The notes under the pieces are model-generated. The model saw nothing but the letters and a program-made list of their open reading frames with translations. It was not told the DNA's origin and searched no databases. Position numbers and translations under genes: made by a program. Shown piece by piece: positions 26,729-36,343 of a stretch of DNA of 64,000 nt. This DNA is from Microbacterium laevaniformans. Lineage in GTDB: Bacteria > Actinomycetota > Actinomycetes > Actinomycetales > Microbacteriaceae. Position 1 is the first letter of the stretch. Every line of letters starts with the position of its first letter. Location of the stretch: NCBI RefSeq assembly GCF_016907555.1, contig NZ_JAFBCE010000001.1, forward strand, positions 930,001 to 994,000. The letters are read 5' to 3'.

Positions 26729-27193
26729 GTGCATTGCCCGTTCTGCCGTCACGCCGATTCGCGCGTGATCGATTCCCGTACCAGCGATGACGGTCTCAGC
26801 ATCCGCCGTCGCCGCCAATGCCCGCAGTGCGGAGGCCGGTTCACGACCGTGGAGACCGCCAGTCTCAACGTCATCAAGCGCTCCGGCGTCATCGAGCCCT
26901 TCAGCCGCGAGAAGGTGATGTCCGGCGTTCGCAAAGCCTGCCAGGGACGTCCGGTGACCGAAGGCGATCTGGCGATGCTCGCTCAAGCGGTGGAGGAGGC
27001 GGTACGCCAGACCGGCGCGTCGCAGATCGACACGAACGAGATCGGTCTGACCATCCTCGGCCCGCTGCGCGACCTCGACGAGGTGGCCTATCTGCGCTTC
27101 GCCAGCGTGTACCAGGCTTTCGACTCGCTGGAGGACTTCGAGGCGTCGATCGCACAGCTGCGTGCCGACCACGCGGCGGAGGCGACGGAGTAG
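26729..27193 (+). CDS. nrdR: Ribonucleotide reductase repressor NrdR
   Basis: The product has 154 residues, the standard length. A zinc ribbon at the N-terminus uses Cys3, Cys6, Cys31 and Cys34 (CPFC and CPQC). The ATP-cone domain begins [20 protein letters not shown] and senses ATP/dATP. NrdR represses ribonucleotide reductase genes by binding NrdR boxes. The start is GTG 26729. In actinobacteria it is often beside nrdJ or lexA; here it follows hisD. Confidence 0.96.
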   Translation: MHCPFCRHADSRVIDSRTSDDGLSIRRRRQCPQCGGRFTTVETASLNVIKRSGVIEPFSREKVMSGVRKACQGRPVTEGDLAMLAQAVEEAVRQTGASQIDTNEIGLTILGPLRDLDEVAYLRFASVYQAFDSLEDFEASIAQLRADHAAEATE

Positions 27194-27231
27194 TCACGGC
27201 CATCGCGCGCGGGGCGACCCTGAGCGCGCCC

Positions 27232-27237
27232 TAGGCT
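27232..27237 (+). promoter_or_regulatory. -10 box of pyrD
   Basis: TAGGCT, 8 nt before the pyrD ATG; a leaderless or nearly leaderless mRNA is expected. Confidence 0.45.
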
Positions 27238-27245
27238 GAGATCCG

Positions 27246-28280
27246 ATGTACGCCTTCATCTTCCGCACCGTCTTCGCGCACATGGACCCCGAGCGGGCCC
27301 ATCACCTCGTCATCCCCGTGATCCGTGCGTTCGGGATCTGGCCGCTGCGTCCGATCATGCGCGCGCTGACGGCACCCGACCCGTCGCTGCGCACGCGTGC
27401 ACTGGGGCTCGACTTCGATTCACCGTTCGGCGTCGCCGCCGGCTTCGACAAGAACGCCGTCATGAGCGAGGGGCTGTACGCGCTCGGCTTCGGTCATGTC
27501 GAAGTGGGCACCGTGACGGCAGTGCCGCAGGAGGGGAACCCGCGTCCGCGGCTGTTCCGCCTCATCGCCGACCGGGGCCTCATCAACCGGATGGGCTTCA
27601 ACAACGCCGGTGCCGCCGCCGCCGCCCAAAGGCTCGGCCGCTCGCGACGTCGACCCCGCCGCGCCGTGCTCGGGGCGAACATCGGCAAGAGTCGCGTCGT
27701 CGATGTCGAGCACGCGACCGCCGACTACGTCACCAGCACGAAGCTGGTCGCCCCCGTCGCGGACTACCTCGTCGTCAACGTCTCCTCACCCAACACCCCC
27801 GGTCTGCGTGGGCTGCAGGCCGTGGAGACGTTGCGCCCTCTGCTGGAGGCGGTTCGGGATGCCGCGGGCACCACGCCGCTGCTCGTGAAGATCGCTCCCG
27901 ACCTTCCCGACGACGAGGTCGAAGCGGTGGCGCGTCTGGCGGTCGACCTCGGCCTGGCCGGGCTCGTCGCGACCAATACGACGATTTCACGCGAAGGCCT
28001 CACGGCGGACGCCTCCGCTGTTGCGGCGATGGGTGCGGGCGGCCTCTCCGGGGCCCCGCTGCGCGGTCGGGCGCTGGACGTGCTGAGGGTCGTCCGCGCG
28101 GTCGTGCCCGACGAGTTCTGCGTCATCGCCGCCGGGGGCGTCGAGAGTGCGGCCGACGTCCAGGAGCGGCTGGATGCCGGGGCCACCCTCGTACAGGGAT
28201 ACACCGGCTTCATCTACCGCGGGCCCCTCTGGGCGCGTCAGATCAACCGAGGGCTGGTGGCGGCGCGCCGGACCCGCTGA
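27246..28280 (+). CDS. pyrD: Quinone-dependent dihydroorotate dehydrogenase (class 2) PyrD
   Basis: The product has 344 residues. PyrD oxidises dihydroorotate to orotate in pyrimidine synthesis, passing electrons to quinone at the membrane. The N-terminal helical extension (about 1-45) marks class 2. FMN and substrate segments are AAGFDKNAVMSEG, INRMGFNNAG, and NVSSPNTPGLRGLQ, where serine is the catalytic base of class 2 enzymes. ATNTTISREGL and YTGFIYRGP near the end are typical. The last 38 bp overlap the end of the convergent membrane gene. Confidence 0.96.
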   Translation: MYAFIFRTVFAHMDPERAHHLVIPVIRAFGIWPLRPIMRALTAPDPSLRTRALGLDFDSPFGVAAGFDKNAVMSEGLYALGFGHVEVGTVTAVPQEGNPRPRLFRLIADRGLINRMGFNNAGAAAAAQRLGRSRRRPRRAVLGANIGKSRVVDVEHATADYVTSTKLVAPVADYLVVNVSSPNTPGLRGLQAVETLRPLLEAVRDAAGTTPLLVKIAPDLPDDEVEAVARLAVDLGLAGLVATNTTISREGLTADASAVAAMGAGGLSGAPLRGRALDVLRVVRAVVPDEFCVIAAGGVESAADVQERLDAGATLVQGYTGFIYRGPLWARQINRGLVAARRTR

Positions 28281-29319
28281 CCGTGTTCGTCGGCGCGCTC
28301 CGCGTGTAGCGCAGAGTGCCGCGCCGCTCGTGGGGGCGCAGTCCAGACTCCTCGAGTACCCGGCGCATCCGGTGCATGAGCGGCGGCAGCTGTGAAGCTC
28401 TACCGTTTCGCTGGCGCACCATGCCCACGAGGAATGTCTCGCTGCGGGTCGCGGTGTGCACCTCGAAGCGCGCAGTACCGCCTTGCGAGCGCCAGATCAC
28501 GCTCTGGATCATCGGGTACGGAACGGTCCAGCGGTCCTCGGCATCCACGACGAGCGCCCCGGTGTGCCACCGAAGCGTCACGGGCAGGCGCCGACTGTTG
28601 ACGACTCCCCAGATCGCCGCGTACACCGGCATCCCGACGAAGAGGCCCAAAGCGACGATTATCATGAGCGGGGGCAGGCGGAGGAGCCAGCGTTCGGTGA
28701 CGATCACGACCACCGCGCTGAGCGCGCCGACGACGACCACCGCTCCGACGGCGAGAGCCGTCAGCGCCGCTGTCGTGAAGCGCGCGGCGTTCACCGTGAC
28801 TTCGGGACGACGATCCGCCCCGCTCCACGTGGGCTCCGCCAGGGCCGCCGCGCGTCGCTCGGCGGCGCGGTCGAACCGTCCGGAGATTCGACCGAGGAGG
28901 GTGATCAGCACCCATCCACCGGCCGGTGGGATGCCGAGCGCGACGACGGAAAGTGAGCGAGGCCACGGTTCCGGCAGCGATCCGAGGGTCCGGATGAGAG
29001 GAGTGGTCGATGCCAGCAGCGCGATGCCCCCGAGGGCGAGTGCGACGTGCCCTCCCCACTGCCACCGCTCTGGCCAGGCGTTCAGCGCATTGACGAGGGC
29101 GAAACCGACTGCCCAGCCGCCGATGATGACGCAGAGGTAGGCCGAGAATCCGCCGTCGCTCGTCGGAGTGACGAGCAGTGCGCCCGCGGCGCAGAGCACG
29201 ACGCCCATGAGCGCGGGCACGACGACGAACCAGACTCGCCACTGGTGCGCGGCGCGAGGAGTGGACTGCTCCGTCGGCCCCCGACTCGTCGTCGCGCCGT
29301 CGGTAGGGGAGTCCGGCAT
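28243..29319 (-). CDS. Multi-pass membrane protein with a C-terminal PH-like segment
   Basis: The product has 358 residues. Six or so hydrophobic helices are visible, e.g. WFVVVPALMGVVLCAAGALL, LCVIIGGWAVGFALVNAL, ALTALAVGAVVVVGALSAVV and LPPLMIIVALGLFVGMPVYA. The C-terminal soluble part, VDAEDRWTVPYPMIQSVIWR and beyond, resembles a bacterial PH-like fold, but this is a weak impression. Function unknown. It begins 13 bp after the DUF3043 gene, so the two are probably one operon, and its 3' end overlaps pyrD by 38 bp tail to tail. Confidence 0.75.
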   Translation of the reverse strand: MPDSPTDGATTSRGPTEQSTPRAAHQWRVWFVVVPALMGVVLCAAGALLVTPTSDGGFSAYLCVIIGGWAVGFALVNALNAWPERWQWGGHVALALGGIALLASTTPLIRTLGSLPEPWPRSLSVVALGIPPAGGWVLITLLGRISGRFDRAAERRAAALAEPTWSGADRRPEVTVNAARFTTAALTALAVGAVVVVGALSAVVVIVTERWLLRLPPLMIIVALGLFVGMPVYAAIWGVVNSRRLPVTLRWHTGALVVDAEDRWTVPYPMIQSVIWRSQGGTARFEVHTATRSETFLVGMVRQRNGRASQLPPLMHRMRRVLEESGLRPHERRGTLRYTRSAPTNTVSGSGAPPPALG

Positions 29320-29332
29320 CGTCGAGGACGTC

Positions 29333-29893
29333 TCAGACGGGTCGGCCGCCGCGCTTGACCTGCGGTTTGGGCAGGCGCATGAAGCGCATCTGAATGGTGC
29401 GCATGGCGCCGTACCAGCCGAGGCCCTTCTCGGTGCGGTCGGCGAACTTCTCGCGCGCGAGCTTCTTGACCCGCGCGCTCGTGATGATCATGTCGACGAC
29501 GACCACGAGGATGTACAGCCAGAGCGCGGCGAACCCGTAGTAGACGATGGCGGTGTTCGGAACGAGGCTGAGCAGGATCACGATCAGCATGAGCGGCATG
29601 AGCAGCTCGCCCGGGTGCCATCCGCCGTCGACGAGGTCGCGGACGAATCGGCGCTGCGGGCCGCGGTCGCGAACCGGCAGGTACTTCTCCTCGCCGTTCG
29701 CCATGCCGATGCGGGCACGCTCGCGCTGCGAGGCCAGCTCGGCCTTCGCGCGGGCCCGCGCCTCCTTCGTGTCGGCGACGAGAGGACGCTTGCGGGCGGC
29801 CTCCTGCTCGGCTCGCGACGGCGTCGGACGGTGCTTGCCGGGTCCGGTCGGGACGGTGGCGTCGGCGTCGGGAGCGGCGGGGTTCTTGGCCAC
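29333..29893 (-). CDS. DUF3043-family membrane protein
   Basis: About 186 residues from GTG 29893, chosen because GAGGA lies about 7 nt upstream; ATG codons to 29917 are in frame but lack such a site. The N-terminus is charged and rich in Ala/Arg/Lys (NPAAPDADATV, RAEQEAARKRPLV, KEARARAKAELA). Two membrane helices follow (LLMPLMLIVILLSLVP and YGFAALWLYILVVVVDMI), then a basic tail. This arrangement is that of the actinobacterial DUF3043 family, whose function is unknown. It is divergent from the M20 peptidase. Confidence 0.82.
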   Translation of the reverse strand: MAKNPAAPDADATVPTGPGKHRPTPSRAEQEAARKRPLVADTKEARARAKAELASQRERARIGMANGEEKYLPVRDRGPQRRFVRDLVDGGWHPGELLMPLMLIVILLSLVPNTAIVYYGFAALWLYILVVVVDMIITSARVKKLAREKFADRTEKGLGWYGAMRTIQMRFMRLPKPQVKRGGRPV

Positions 29894-29957
29894 GGTGTGG
29901 ATCCTCGTTGTCATCACGGGTGGTGCGCACGCGCGGGAACGCGCGGCAGCTGCGCTC

Positions 29958-29966
29958 TAAGATTAC
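29958..29966. promoter_or_regulatory. Overlapping divergent -10 boxes
   Basis: TAAGAT on the plus strand (29958-29963) lies 7 nt before the M20 peptidase ATG. TAATCT on the minus strand (29966-29961) points toward the DUF3043 gene. The boxes share three base pairs, so the two promoters would exclude each other if both are used. Confidence 0.4.
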
Positions 29967-29970
29967 CCGC

Positions 29971-31359
29971 ATGAGCTCGGAGCTGTCCCGTCGTACCGCC
30001 GTCCGCGATGCCGCCGAGGCGGCCGTCCCCGCCGCCCTCGCCGATCTGGGGCGACTCGTGCGCATTCCGTCGGTGGCGTTCCCCGGTTTCGATCGGGCCG
30101 AGGTCGCACGCAGCGCCGATGCGGTGGCTGAACTTCTCGAGCAGCTCGGCATCTTCGAGCGCGTCGAGGTGAAGACCGCGATCGTTCCCGAGACGGGAGC
30201 GGAGGGGATGCCCGCGGTCCTCGCGACGCGTGCAGCGCGCAACGGGCGTCCGACGATTCTGCTGTACGCGCACCACGACGTTCAGCCCGTCGGCGACGAG
30301 TCGCTCTGGGAGACGCCGCCCTTCGAGCCGACGGTACGCGGTGGACGCCTCTACGGACGCGGAGCCGCCGACGACAAGGCCGGGATCATGGCGCACATCG
30401 GCGCCCTCCGCGCTCTCGTCGACGCGTGCGGCGGCGACGTCGATCTCGGTGTGAACCTCTTCATCGAGGGTGAAGAGGAAGCCGGTTCGGCATCCTTCGC
30501 GCAGTTCCTCCGCGACAACGCCGACGCGCTGCGCGCGGACGTCATCGTCGTCGCCGATTCCGGCAACTGGGATGCGACGACTCCGGCCCTCACGGTATCG
30601 CTGCGCGGCAACGCACGCTTCACGATGACCGTGCGCACACTGGAGCACGCCTCCCACTCCGGCATGTTCGGCGGTGCGGTGCCCGATGCGATGCTGGCGA
30701 CGGTGAAGCTGCTCGCCACGATGTGGGACGACGACGGTGCGGTCTGCGTCGCCGGGCTCACCGAGCGCGCGGCAGCGACTCCCGACTACTCCGAGGAGAC
30801 CCTGCGCGATGAGGCCGGGCTTCCCGAGGGTGTGAGCCCGATCGGACGCGGCTCGATCCTCAGCCGCATCTGGAACAAGCCGTCGATCACCGTCACCGGC
30901 ATCGATGCGCCGAGCGTGAAGAACGCGTCGAACACGCTCTCTCCCGAGGTCTCCGTCGTCATCAGCATGCGGGTGGCCCCCGGCCAGCCCGCCCGCGAGG
31001 CCTACGCCGCGCTCGAGGCCCACCTTCGCGCACACGCCCCGTTCGGCGCGGAGCTGACTTTCCGCGATGTCGACTGCGGCGATGCGTTCCTGGTCGACAC
31101 CACCGGGGCCGCGGTGACGTCGGCGCGCGACGCGCTGCGGGAGGGATACGGCGTCGAACCGGTCGACATCGGCGTCGGAGGATCGATCCCGTTCATCGCG
31201 GACCTGGTGCGCGAGTTCCCGGGCGCGCAGATCCTGGTGACCGGCGTGGAGGATCCACATGCACGGGCCCACAGCCCGAACGAGTCGCTCCACCTGGACA
31301 CGTTCCGCCGCGCACTCGTGTCCGAGGCTCTGCTGCTCGAGGAGCTCGATCGCGGGTGA
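29971..31359 (+). CDS. M20-family dipeptidase/metallopeptidase
   Basis: The product has 462 residues. It is a zinc-dependent exopeptidase of the ArgE/DapE/CNDP type. Metal ligands can be assigned to the His in LLYAHHDVQP, the Asp in GRGAADDKAG, and the Glu-Glu in FIEGEEEAGS, with a further Asp in VVADSGNWD and a late His in DPHARAHSPNESLH. The dimerisation domain lies about 205-320. A dipeptidase of the CNDP group is most likely, but the substrate is not evident. ATG 29971 is chosen because of the -10 box 7 nt before it; in-frame codons from 29908 lie upstream of that promoter. Confidence 0.9.
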   Translation: MSSELSRRTAVRDAAEAAVPAALADLGRLVRIPSVAFPGFDRAEVARSADAVAELLEQLGIFERVEVKTAIVPETGAEGMPAVLATRAARNGRPTILLYAHHDVQPVGDESLWETPPFEPTVRGGRLYGRGAADDKAGIMAHIGALRALVDACGGDVDLGVNLFIEGEEEAGSASFAQFLRDNADALRADVIVVADSGNWDATTPALTVSLRGNARFTMTVRTLEHASHSGMFGGAVPDAMLATVKLLATMWDDDGAVCVAGLTERAAATPDYSEETLRDEAGLPEGVSPIGRGSILSRIWNKPSITVTGIDAPSVKNASNTLSPEVSVVISMRVAPGQPAREAYAALEAHLRAHAPFGAELTFRDVDCGDAFLVDTTGAAVTSARDALREGYGVEPVDIGVGGSIPFIADLVREFPGAQILVTGVEDPHARAHSPNESLHLDTFRRALVSEALLLEELDRG

Positions 31360-31418
31360 CACGGCTCGCCGCCGTGCCGGCGCGCGGGCGTCATCGGCCC
31401 GACGTCTCCGCTGCCGCG

Positions 31419-31424
31419 TAGAAT
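31419..31424 (+). promoter_or_regulatory. -10 box of the erpA-like gene
   Basis: TAGAAT, with a leader of about 52 nt before the ATG that includes GGTTCCGGAGAG as ribosome binding region. Confidence 0.45.
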
Positions 31425-31482
31425 CGAGCACGACCCGCCGTCTGATAACGGCTTCGATCGCAACGAGGTTCCGGAGAGTGCC

Positions 31483-31854
31483 ATGACCGACATCGCCACC
31501 AACACCCCCGTCGAGGCCACCACGGCTGCACACGGCGTTCTCCTGACGGACGCCGCGGCCGAGAAGGTGAAGAACCTCCTTCAGCAGGAGGGTCGCGACG
31601 ACCTGCGCCTCCGTGTCGCGGTGCAGCCCGGCGGGTGCTCGGGTCTGATCTACCAGCTGTATTTCGACGAGCGCTTCCTCGACGGCGATCAGGCCGTGGA
31701 CTTCGACGGCGTCGAGGTCATCGTCGACGACATGTCGGTGCCGTACCTGGATGGCGCGACGATCGACTTCAAGGACACGATCTCTGAGCAGGGCTTCACG
31801 ATCGACAACCCGAACGCCGCGGGCAGCTGCGCGTGCGGTGATAGCTTCCACTGA
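31483..31854 (+). CDS. erpA: ErpA/HesB-type iron-sulfur cluster carrier
   Basis: The product has 123 residues. It is an A-type carrier that delivers Fe-S clusters to apoproteins. The three cysteine ligands are in QPGGCSGL and, at the C-terminus, GSCACGDSFH. The segment LLTDAAAEKVKNLL opens the family domain. In actinobacteria this gene commonly lies directly before ctaC, as here. The Rieske protein QcrA encoded nearby is a plausible client. Confidence 0.9.
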   Translation: MTDIATNTPVEATTAAHGVLLTDAAAEKVKNLLQQEGRDDLRLRVAVQPGGCSGLIYQLYFDERFLDGDQAVDFDGVEVIVDDMSVPYLDGATIDFKDTISEQGFTIDNPNAAGSCACGDSFH

Positions 31855-31942
31855 GACGGGCGTCGCTGATCAGGCGGGAAAAACCCCTCCGATAGTGGCA
31901 GACATCCTGGGCGGATGGCCTGAATCGGGTGGGAGCTTGCCT

Positions 31943-31948
31943 TAGACT
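31943..31948 (+). promoter_or_regulatory. -10 box of the ctaCDF operon
   Basis: TAGACT, about 38 bp before the ctaC GTG, with the ribosome binding site GAAAGG between them. The erpA-ctaC gap shows no strong hairpin. Confidence 0.5.
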
Positions 31949-31986
31949 GAACGGTGTTCGACCTTCATGACCCCGAAAGGTGCACC

Positions 31987-32892
31987 GTGCGCGTCAAACG
32001 CCGACTCCGGCTCGCCGTCATCCCGATCGGGATCGCCTCGGCGATCACCCTCGCGGGATGCACTCCCACCGAGCTGAACGGCTTCCTGCCGGGCTTCACC
32101 GACGACGGCACGCAGGCCACGAACCACACCGAGATGGTGTCGGGTCTGTGGGTCAACTCCTGGATCGTCCTGCTCGCCGTCGGTGTCATCACGTGGACGC
32201 TCATGGCCTGGGCGGCCATCGCTTACCGTCGTCGTCGCGGCCAGCGCGGCCTGCCGGTGCAGCTTCGTTACAACATGCCGGTCGAGATCTTCTACACGGT
32301 TGTCCCGTTGATCCTGGTGCTCGGCTTCTTCGCCTTCACGGCGCGCGACCAGGCGGTGCTCGAGACCCAGTACGACAACCCCGACGTCTGCGTGACGGCG
32401 ATCGGCAAGCAGTGGGCTTGGGACTTCCAGTACAACGACGACCAGGCAGACTGCCAGGCCGGCGACAACGCCGTCTGGACCATGGGCGTTCAGGCCCAGA
32501 CCGACGCCCAGGGCAACATCACCAGCGATCTGCCGACCCTGGTCCTGCCGGTCAACGAGAAGGTCAAGATCAAGCTGACCTCCCGCGATGTCATCCACTC
32601 CTTCTGGATCGTCGACTTCCTCTACAAGAAGGACATGTACATCGGGAAGGACAACTACTGGTCGTTCATCCCGACACGCGTAGGTGAATACGACGGCAAG
32701 TGCGCCGAGCTCTGCGGCCAGTACCACTCGATGATGCTCTTCAAGGTCAAGGTCGTCGAGCCGGCCGAGTACCAGCAGTACCTCGCAGGCCTGCGCGCCG
32801 CCGGTCAGACCGGCGACATCAACAAGGCCTACGACCGACTGCAGAACTTCCCGGGCACGGGAGCCCCCGTCGAATCTGAGGGACAACACTGA
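31987..32892 (+). CDS. ctaC: Cytochrome c oxidase subunit II CtaC (aa3 type), lipoprotein
   Basis: About 301 residues from GTG 31987, which has GAAAGG upstream; the frame is open from 31954. A basic signal peptide ends in the lipobox LAGC, so the protein is lipidated and processed by LspA. Two transmembrane helices follow (about 45-65 and 95-115). The CuA domain contains [11 protein letters not shown] and [14 protein letters not shown], giving the two Cys, two His and Met that bind the dinuclear copper. It receives electrons from the diheme QcrC. The stop overlaps ctaD by one base. Confidence 0.97.
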   Translation: MRVKRRLRLAVIPIGIASAITLAGCTPTELNGFLPGFTDDGTQATNHTEMVSGLWVNSWIVLLAVGVITWTLMAWAAIAYRRRRGQRGLPVQLRYNMPVEIFYTVVPLILVLGFFAFTARDQAVLETQYDNPDVCVTAIGKQWAWDFQYNDDQADCQAGDNAVWTMGVQAQTDAQGNITSDLPTLVLPVNEKVKIKLTSRDVIHSFWIVDFLYKKDMYIGKDNYWSFIPTRVGEYDGKCAELCGQYHSMMLFKVKVVEPAEYQQYLAGLRAAGQTGDINKAYDRLQNFPGTGAPVESEGQH

Positions 32893-34655
32893 TGGCGACC
32901 ACGCTTCCTCTCCAGGGCGAGACTTCCGCACGCCCGACCACGCTGCCCCCGCGTCAGGCGGCTCTGATGAGCTCGACGCGCGTGGGACAGAAGGGCAACA
33001 TCATCGTCAAGTGGATCACCTCCACGGACCACAAGACGATCGGGTACATGTACCTCATCGCGTCGGTGATCTTCTTCCTGCTCGGCGGCGTGATGGCGCT
33101 GATCATCCGAGCCGAACTGTTCGAGCCGGGAATGCAGATCCTTCCGACGAAGGAGCAGTACAACCAGCTGTTCACGATGCACGGCACGATCATGCTGCTC
33201 ATGTTCGCGACGCCGCTGTTCGCCGGATTCGCTAACGCGATCCTGCCGTTGCAGATCGGCGCGCCGGACGTGGCGTTCCCGCGTCTGAACGCGTTCGCGC
33301 TGTGGCTGTTCATCTTCGGATCGGTGATCGCCGTCGCCGGCTTCTTGACTCCTCAGGGTGCGGCCGCGTTCGGATGGTTCGCCTATCAGCCCTTGGCGGG
33401 AGCGTCGTTCTCGCCGGGCGCCGGTGGCAATCTTTGGATGCTCGGACTCGGTATGTCCGGTTTCGGCACCATCCTCGGTGCGGTGAACTTCATCACCACG
33501 ATCATCACGATGCGCGCGCCCGGCATGACGATGTGGCGCCTGCCGATCTTCTCGTGGAACACGCTCGTCACGAGCATCCTGATCCTGATGGCGTTCCCCG
33601 TGCTGGCCGCAGCCATCCTGGCGGCGGCAGCCGACCGCGTTCTCGGCGCCCACATCTACGACCCGGCCAACGGCGGCGTGCTGCTGTGGCAGCACCTCTT
33701 CTGGTTCTTCGGTCACCCCGAGGTCTACATCATCGCGCTGCCGTTCTTCGGCATCGTTTCCGAGATCTTCCCGGTGTTCAGCCGCAAGCCGATCTTCGGC
33801 TACAAGACGCTTGTCTACGCGACCATCGCCATCGCGGCGCTGTCGGTCTCGGTGTGGGCTCACCACATGTACGTGACCGGATCGGTGCTGTTGCCGTTCT
33901 TCGCTCTCATGACGATGCTGATCGCGGTGCCGACGGGCGTGAAGATCTTCAACTGGATCGGTACCCTGTGGCGTGGGTCGGTGACGTTCGAGACTCCGAT
34001 GGTGTTCTCGCTCGGCTTCCTGGTCTCGTTCGTCTTCGGTGGTCTGACCGGTGTGATCCTCGCGTCGCCGCCGCTGGACTTCCACCTCTCCGACTCGTAC
34101 TTCGTCGTCGCTCACTTCCACTATGTGGTGTTCGGCACGGTCGTGTTCGCGATGTTCGCCGGGTTCTATTTCTGGTGGCCCAAGTGGACGGGGCGCATGC
34201 TGAACGAGCGACTCGGCATGGTCCATTTCTGGATGCTGTTCATCGGTTTCCACATGACCTTCCTCATCCAGCACTGGCTGGGCGTCGACGGCATGGTGCG
34301 CCGCTACGCCGACTACTCGGCAGCGGACGGCTGGACCTGGCAGAACCAGGTGTCCACGATCGGAGCGATGATCCTGGGTGCCTCGATGATCCCGTTCTTC
34401 CTGAACGTCTGGATCACCTCGCGCAAGGCACCACGCGTCACGGTCAACGACCCCTGGGGCTACGGCGGATCGCTCGAGTGGGCCACCAGCTGCCCGCCCC
34501 CGCGTCACAACTTCACTTCGATTCCGCGCATTCGCAGTGAGCGCCCTGCCTTCGACCTCAACCACCCCGAAGCAGCGCTCCCGGTCGGTGTCGGTCCGGC
34601 GAAGGACGCTCCCGATGCTCCCGTCATGGACACGGCCGAGGGGAAGGTCAAGTAA
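32892..34655 (+). CDS. ctaD: Cytochrome c oxidase subunit I CtaD
   Basis: The product has 587 residues with twelve membrane helices. It holds heme a and the heme a3-CuB site where O2 is reduced. Key segments are [14 protein letters not shown] (heme a ligand), [16 protein letters not shown] with the cross-linked His-Tyr pair, AHHMYVTG with two CuB histidines, and [15 protein letters not shown] with the last heme ligands. The ATG overlaps the ctaC stop in TGATG. The subunit is near-standard length for actinobacteria. Confidence 0.98.
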   Translation: MATTLPLQGETSARPTTLPPRQAALMSSTRVGQKGNIIVKWITSTDHKTIGYMYLIASVIFFLLGGVMALIIRAELFEPGMQILPTKEQYNQLFTMHGTIMLLMFATPLFAGFANAILPLQIGAPDVAFPRLNAFALWLFIFGSVIAVAGFLTPQGAAAFGWFAYQPLAGASFSPGAGGNLWMLGLGMSGFGTILGAVNFITTIITMRAPGMTMWRLPIFSWNTLVTSILILMAFPVLAAAILAAAADRVLGAHIYDPANGGVLLWQHLFWFFGHPEVYIIALPFFGIVSEIFPVFSRKPIFGYKTLVYATIAIAALSVSVWAHHMYVTGSVLLPFFALMTMLIAVPTGVKIFNWIGTLWRGSVTFETPMVFSLGFLVSFVFGGLTGVILASPPLDFHLSDSYFVVAHFHYVVFGTVVFAMFAGFYFWWPKWTGRMLNERLGMVHFWMLFIGFHMTFLIQHWLGVDGMVRRYADYSAADGWTWQNQVSTIGAMILGASMIPFFLNVWITSRKAPRVTVNDPWGYGGSLEWATSCPPPRHNFTSIPRIRSERPAFDLNHPEAALPVGVGPAKDAPDAPVMDTAEGKVK

Positions 34656-35090
34656 GTGAAGACCAACGTCAACCTCTGGTGGATCCTCTCCGGGTTCTTC
34701 TTCCTCTGCTTCGCCCTGTACACGGGGTGGAACATCATCGAGCACTCCGACCGGCAGTGGTTCCACGCGATCGAGTGGGTCGGCAGCGTCGCGCTGCTGT
34801 TCACGGTGTTCATGGCCGCGATGATCGGCTTCTACGTCGACCGCGTGCACCGCGCCCAGGGCGGCGAGCTGCCCGAGGACTCGCTGACGGCCGACATCGA
34901 TGACGGCGACCCCGAGATGGGTGAGTTCAGCCCGTGGTCGTGGTGGCCGCTGGTGCTCGCGTTCTCTGCGGCGCTCGGCATCCTGGGTCTCGCGGTCGGG
35001 ACCTTCCTGCTGCCGATCGGCCTCGGCGTGTTCGTCGTCGCCATCGTCGGGTGGGTCTTCGAGTACTATCGCGGGTACTTCGCACGCTGA
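34656..35090 (+). CDS. ctaF: Cytochrome c oxidase subunit IV CtaF (actinobacterial)
   Basis: The product has 144 residues with four hydrophobic helices (WWILSGFFFLCFALYTGW, VGSVALLFTVFMAAMIGFYV and two near the C-terminus). A loop with DRVHRAQGGELPED is typical of actinobacterial CtaF, a structural subunit of the bc1-aa3 supercomplex. The start is GTG 34656, immediately after the ctaD stop. It closes the ctaCDF operon. Confidence 0.92.
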   Translation: MKTNVNLWWILSGFFFLCFALYTGWNIIEHSDRQWFHAIEWVGSVALLFTVFMAAMIGFYVDRVHRAQGGELPEDSLTADIDDGDPEMGEFSPWSWWPLVLAFSAALGILGLAVGTFLLPIGLGVFVVAIVGWVFEYYRGYFAR

Positions 35091-35110
35091 GCGGTGCCGG
35101 TTCTGCGGTG

Positions 35111-35929
35111 ATGGCTCATTCGATTCGGGCCGGCGTCTCCAGCGACGTCGGCCCGTTTCGCGATGTCAATCAGGATGCGGCGTTCATCGCGTCGTGGGGC
35201 GCGGGCGTGGCGGACGGTGTCGGCGGCGGCCCCGCCGGCGATCTCGCATCGGCGGCTCTCGTCCATCGGCTGGTCGCAGGAGGCTGGCGAGCGGGCGATG
35301 CCGCAGAGCTGACCACTCGGCTGCGGGTGGCCAACTGGGATCTGGGCGCGCATGTGCGGCGGGATCCCTCGCTGGCGGGTATGGCGACCACGTTCACGGG
35401 GATCTGGTTCGGTGATGGCGGGACCGTGCTCCTTGCGCACGCGGGAGACTCTCGAGGCTATCTTCTTCGTTCGGGACGACTGCTGCGTCAGACCCGTGAC
35501 GACTCGTTCGTCCAGGTGCTCGTCGATCAGGGGCTGGTGACGGAATCCGACGCGATGACGCATCCGCGCCGCAACATCATCACCGCCTCGCTTCGCGGCG
35601 AGCCGTCCGATACGGTCAGCGTGACCGCGCACACGCCGGTGGCCGGGGATCGCTGGCTGCTGTGCAGCGACGGTGTCAGCGACTACTTGCCGGACGACGC
35701 GATCGGTGAGATCCTGCGAGACGTCGACGGGCAACAGGATGCCGCGGAGATCATCGTCGCGGCGGCCCTGCAGGCCGGCTCACGCGACAATGTGACCGCC
35801 GTCGTTGCAGACGTCGCCGCGGGGGTTCCGTCGTGTCTTCGCGGGAGCGGCCACCGAGCGCTTCAGCGAAGACGCGCAACCGATCGCCGGCTGAAGCCCC
35901 GGTGTCACGCTGTCGCGCAGGCGGAGTGA
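35111..35929 (+). CDS. PP2C-family serine/threonine phosphatase
   Basis: About 272 residues from ATG 35111; GTG 35108 is adjacent and also in frame. PPM/PP2C motifs occur in order: RDVNQDA, VADGVGGGPAGDLAS (metal Asp), AHAGDSRGYLLRSGRL, LLCSDGVSDYL and SRDNVTAVVADV, with the metal-binding aspartates intact. It lacks a membrane anchor, unlike PstP, and ends in a basic tail of about 35 residues with no recognised motif. It dephosphorylates Ser/Thr proteins; a kinase partner is not in the window. It follows ctaF by 20 bp and its TGA abuts the stop of the rhodanese gene (TGATCA). Confidence 0.88.
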   Translation: MAHSIRAGVSSDVGPFRDVNQDAAFIASWGAGVADGVGGGPAGDLASAALVHRLVAGGWRAGDAAELTTRLRVANWDLGAHVRRDPSLAGMATTFTGIWFGDGGTVLLAHAGDSRGYLLRSGRLLRQTRDDSFVQVLVDQGLVTESDAMTHPRRNIITASLRGEPSDTVSVTAHTPVAGDRWLLCSDGVSDYLPDDAIGEILRDVDGQQDAAEIIVAAALQAGSRDNVTAVVADVAAGVPSCLRGSGHRALQRRRATDRRLKPRCHAVAQAE

Positions 35930-36337
35930 TCACGGGCGCACATACATGACCTGCGGGTCGAACACGCGGGGGAGCGCGCCCTGAGCGTTCTCGGTGGGCA
36001 GTCCCTCGCGCACCCAGTACTCGTATCCGCCGATCATCTCCTTCACGGCGTAGCCGAGTCGGGCGAACTCCACGGCGCCTTTTGCGCCGGCATTGCAGCC
36101 GGGGCTCCAGCAGTACACGACCACCGGCGTCGTCAGGGGGATCTCCTTCGCCGCACGCTGAGCGATCTCGCGGTAGGGCATGTGGATCGCTCCGACGGGG
36201 TGGCCCTGGGCCCAGGCGTCGGCGCCGCGCACGTCGACGAGTACGAAGGTTTCTCCGTCGCGCTGAGCCGCGTAGACGTCCGAGGCGTCGGTCTCGTGTG
36301 CGAGTTTGCCGGTGAAGTAGGAGAGGGCGTCAGTCAT
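35930..36337 (-). CDS. Single-domain rhodanese-like protein
   Basis: The product has 135 residues. It has the rhodanese fold segments FVLVDVRGADAWAQGHPVGAIHMPY and the active-site loop VVYCWSPGCNAGAKGA, in which the first Cys is the persulfide nucleophile and the second is unusual. IGGYEYWVREGLPTE closes the domain. It may act in sulfur transfer or as a thiol sensor; the acceptor is unknown. A TAGCGT box lies 6 nt upstream of the ATG, and a strong terminator separates it from qcrB. Confidence 0.88.
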   Translation of the reverse strand: MTDALSYFTGKLAHETDASDVYAAQRDGETFVLVDVRGADAWAQGHPVGAIHMPYREIAQRAAKEIPLTTPVVVYCWSPGCNAGAKGAVEFARLGYAVKEMIGGYEYWVREGLPTENAQGALPRVFDPQVMYVRP

Positions 36338-36343
36338 GGTTCG

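Noticed and set aside
31861..31942. Terminator between erpA and ctaC
   Set aside because: GGG-AAAAA-CCC is only a 3-bp stem; too weak to call.
35800..35929. Possible frameshift at the PP2C C-terminus
   Set aside because: The basic tail is odd, but all catalytic motifs are complete before it and the stop abuts the next gene neatly, so a variable tail is the simpler reading.
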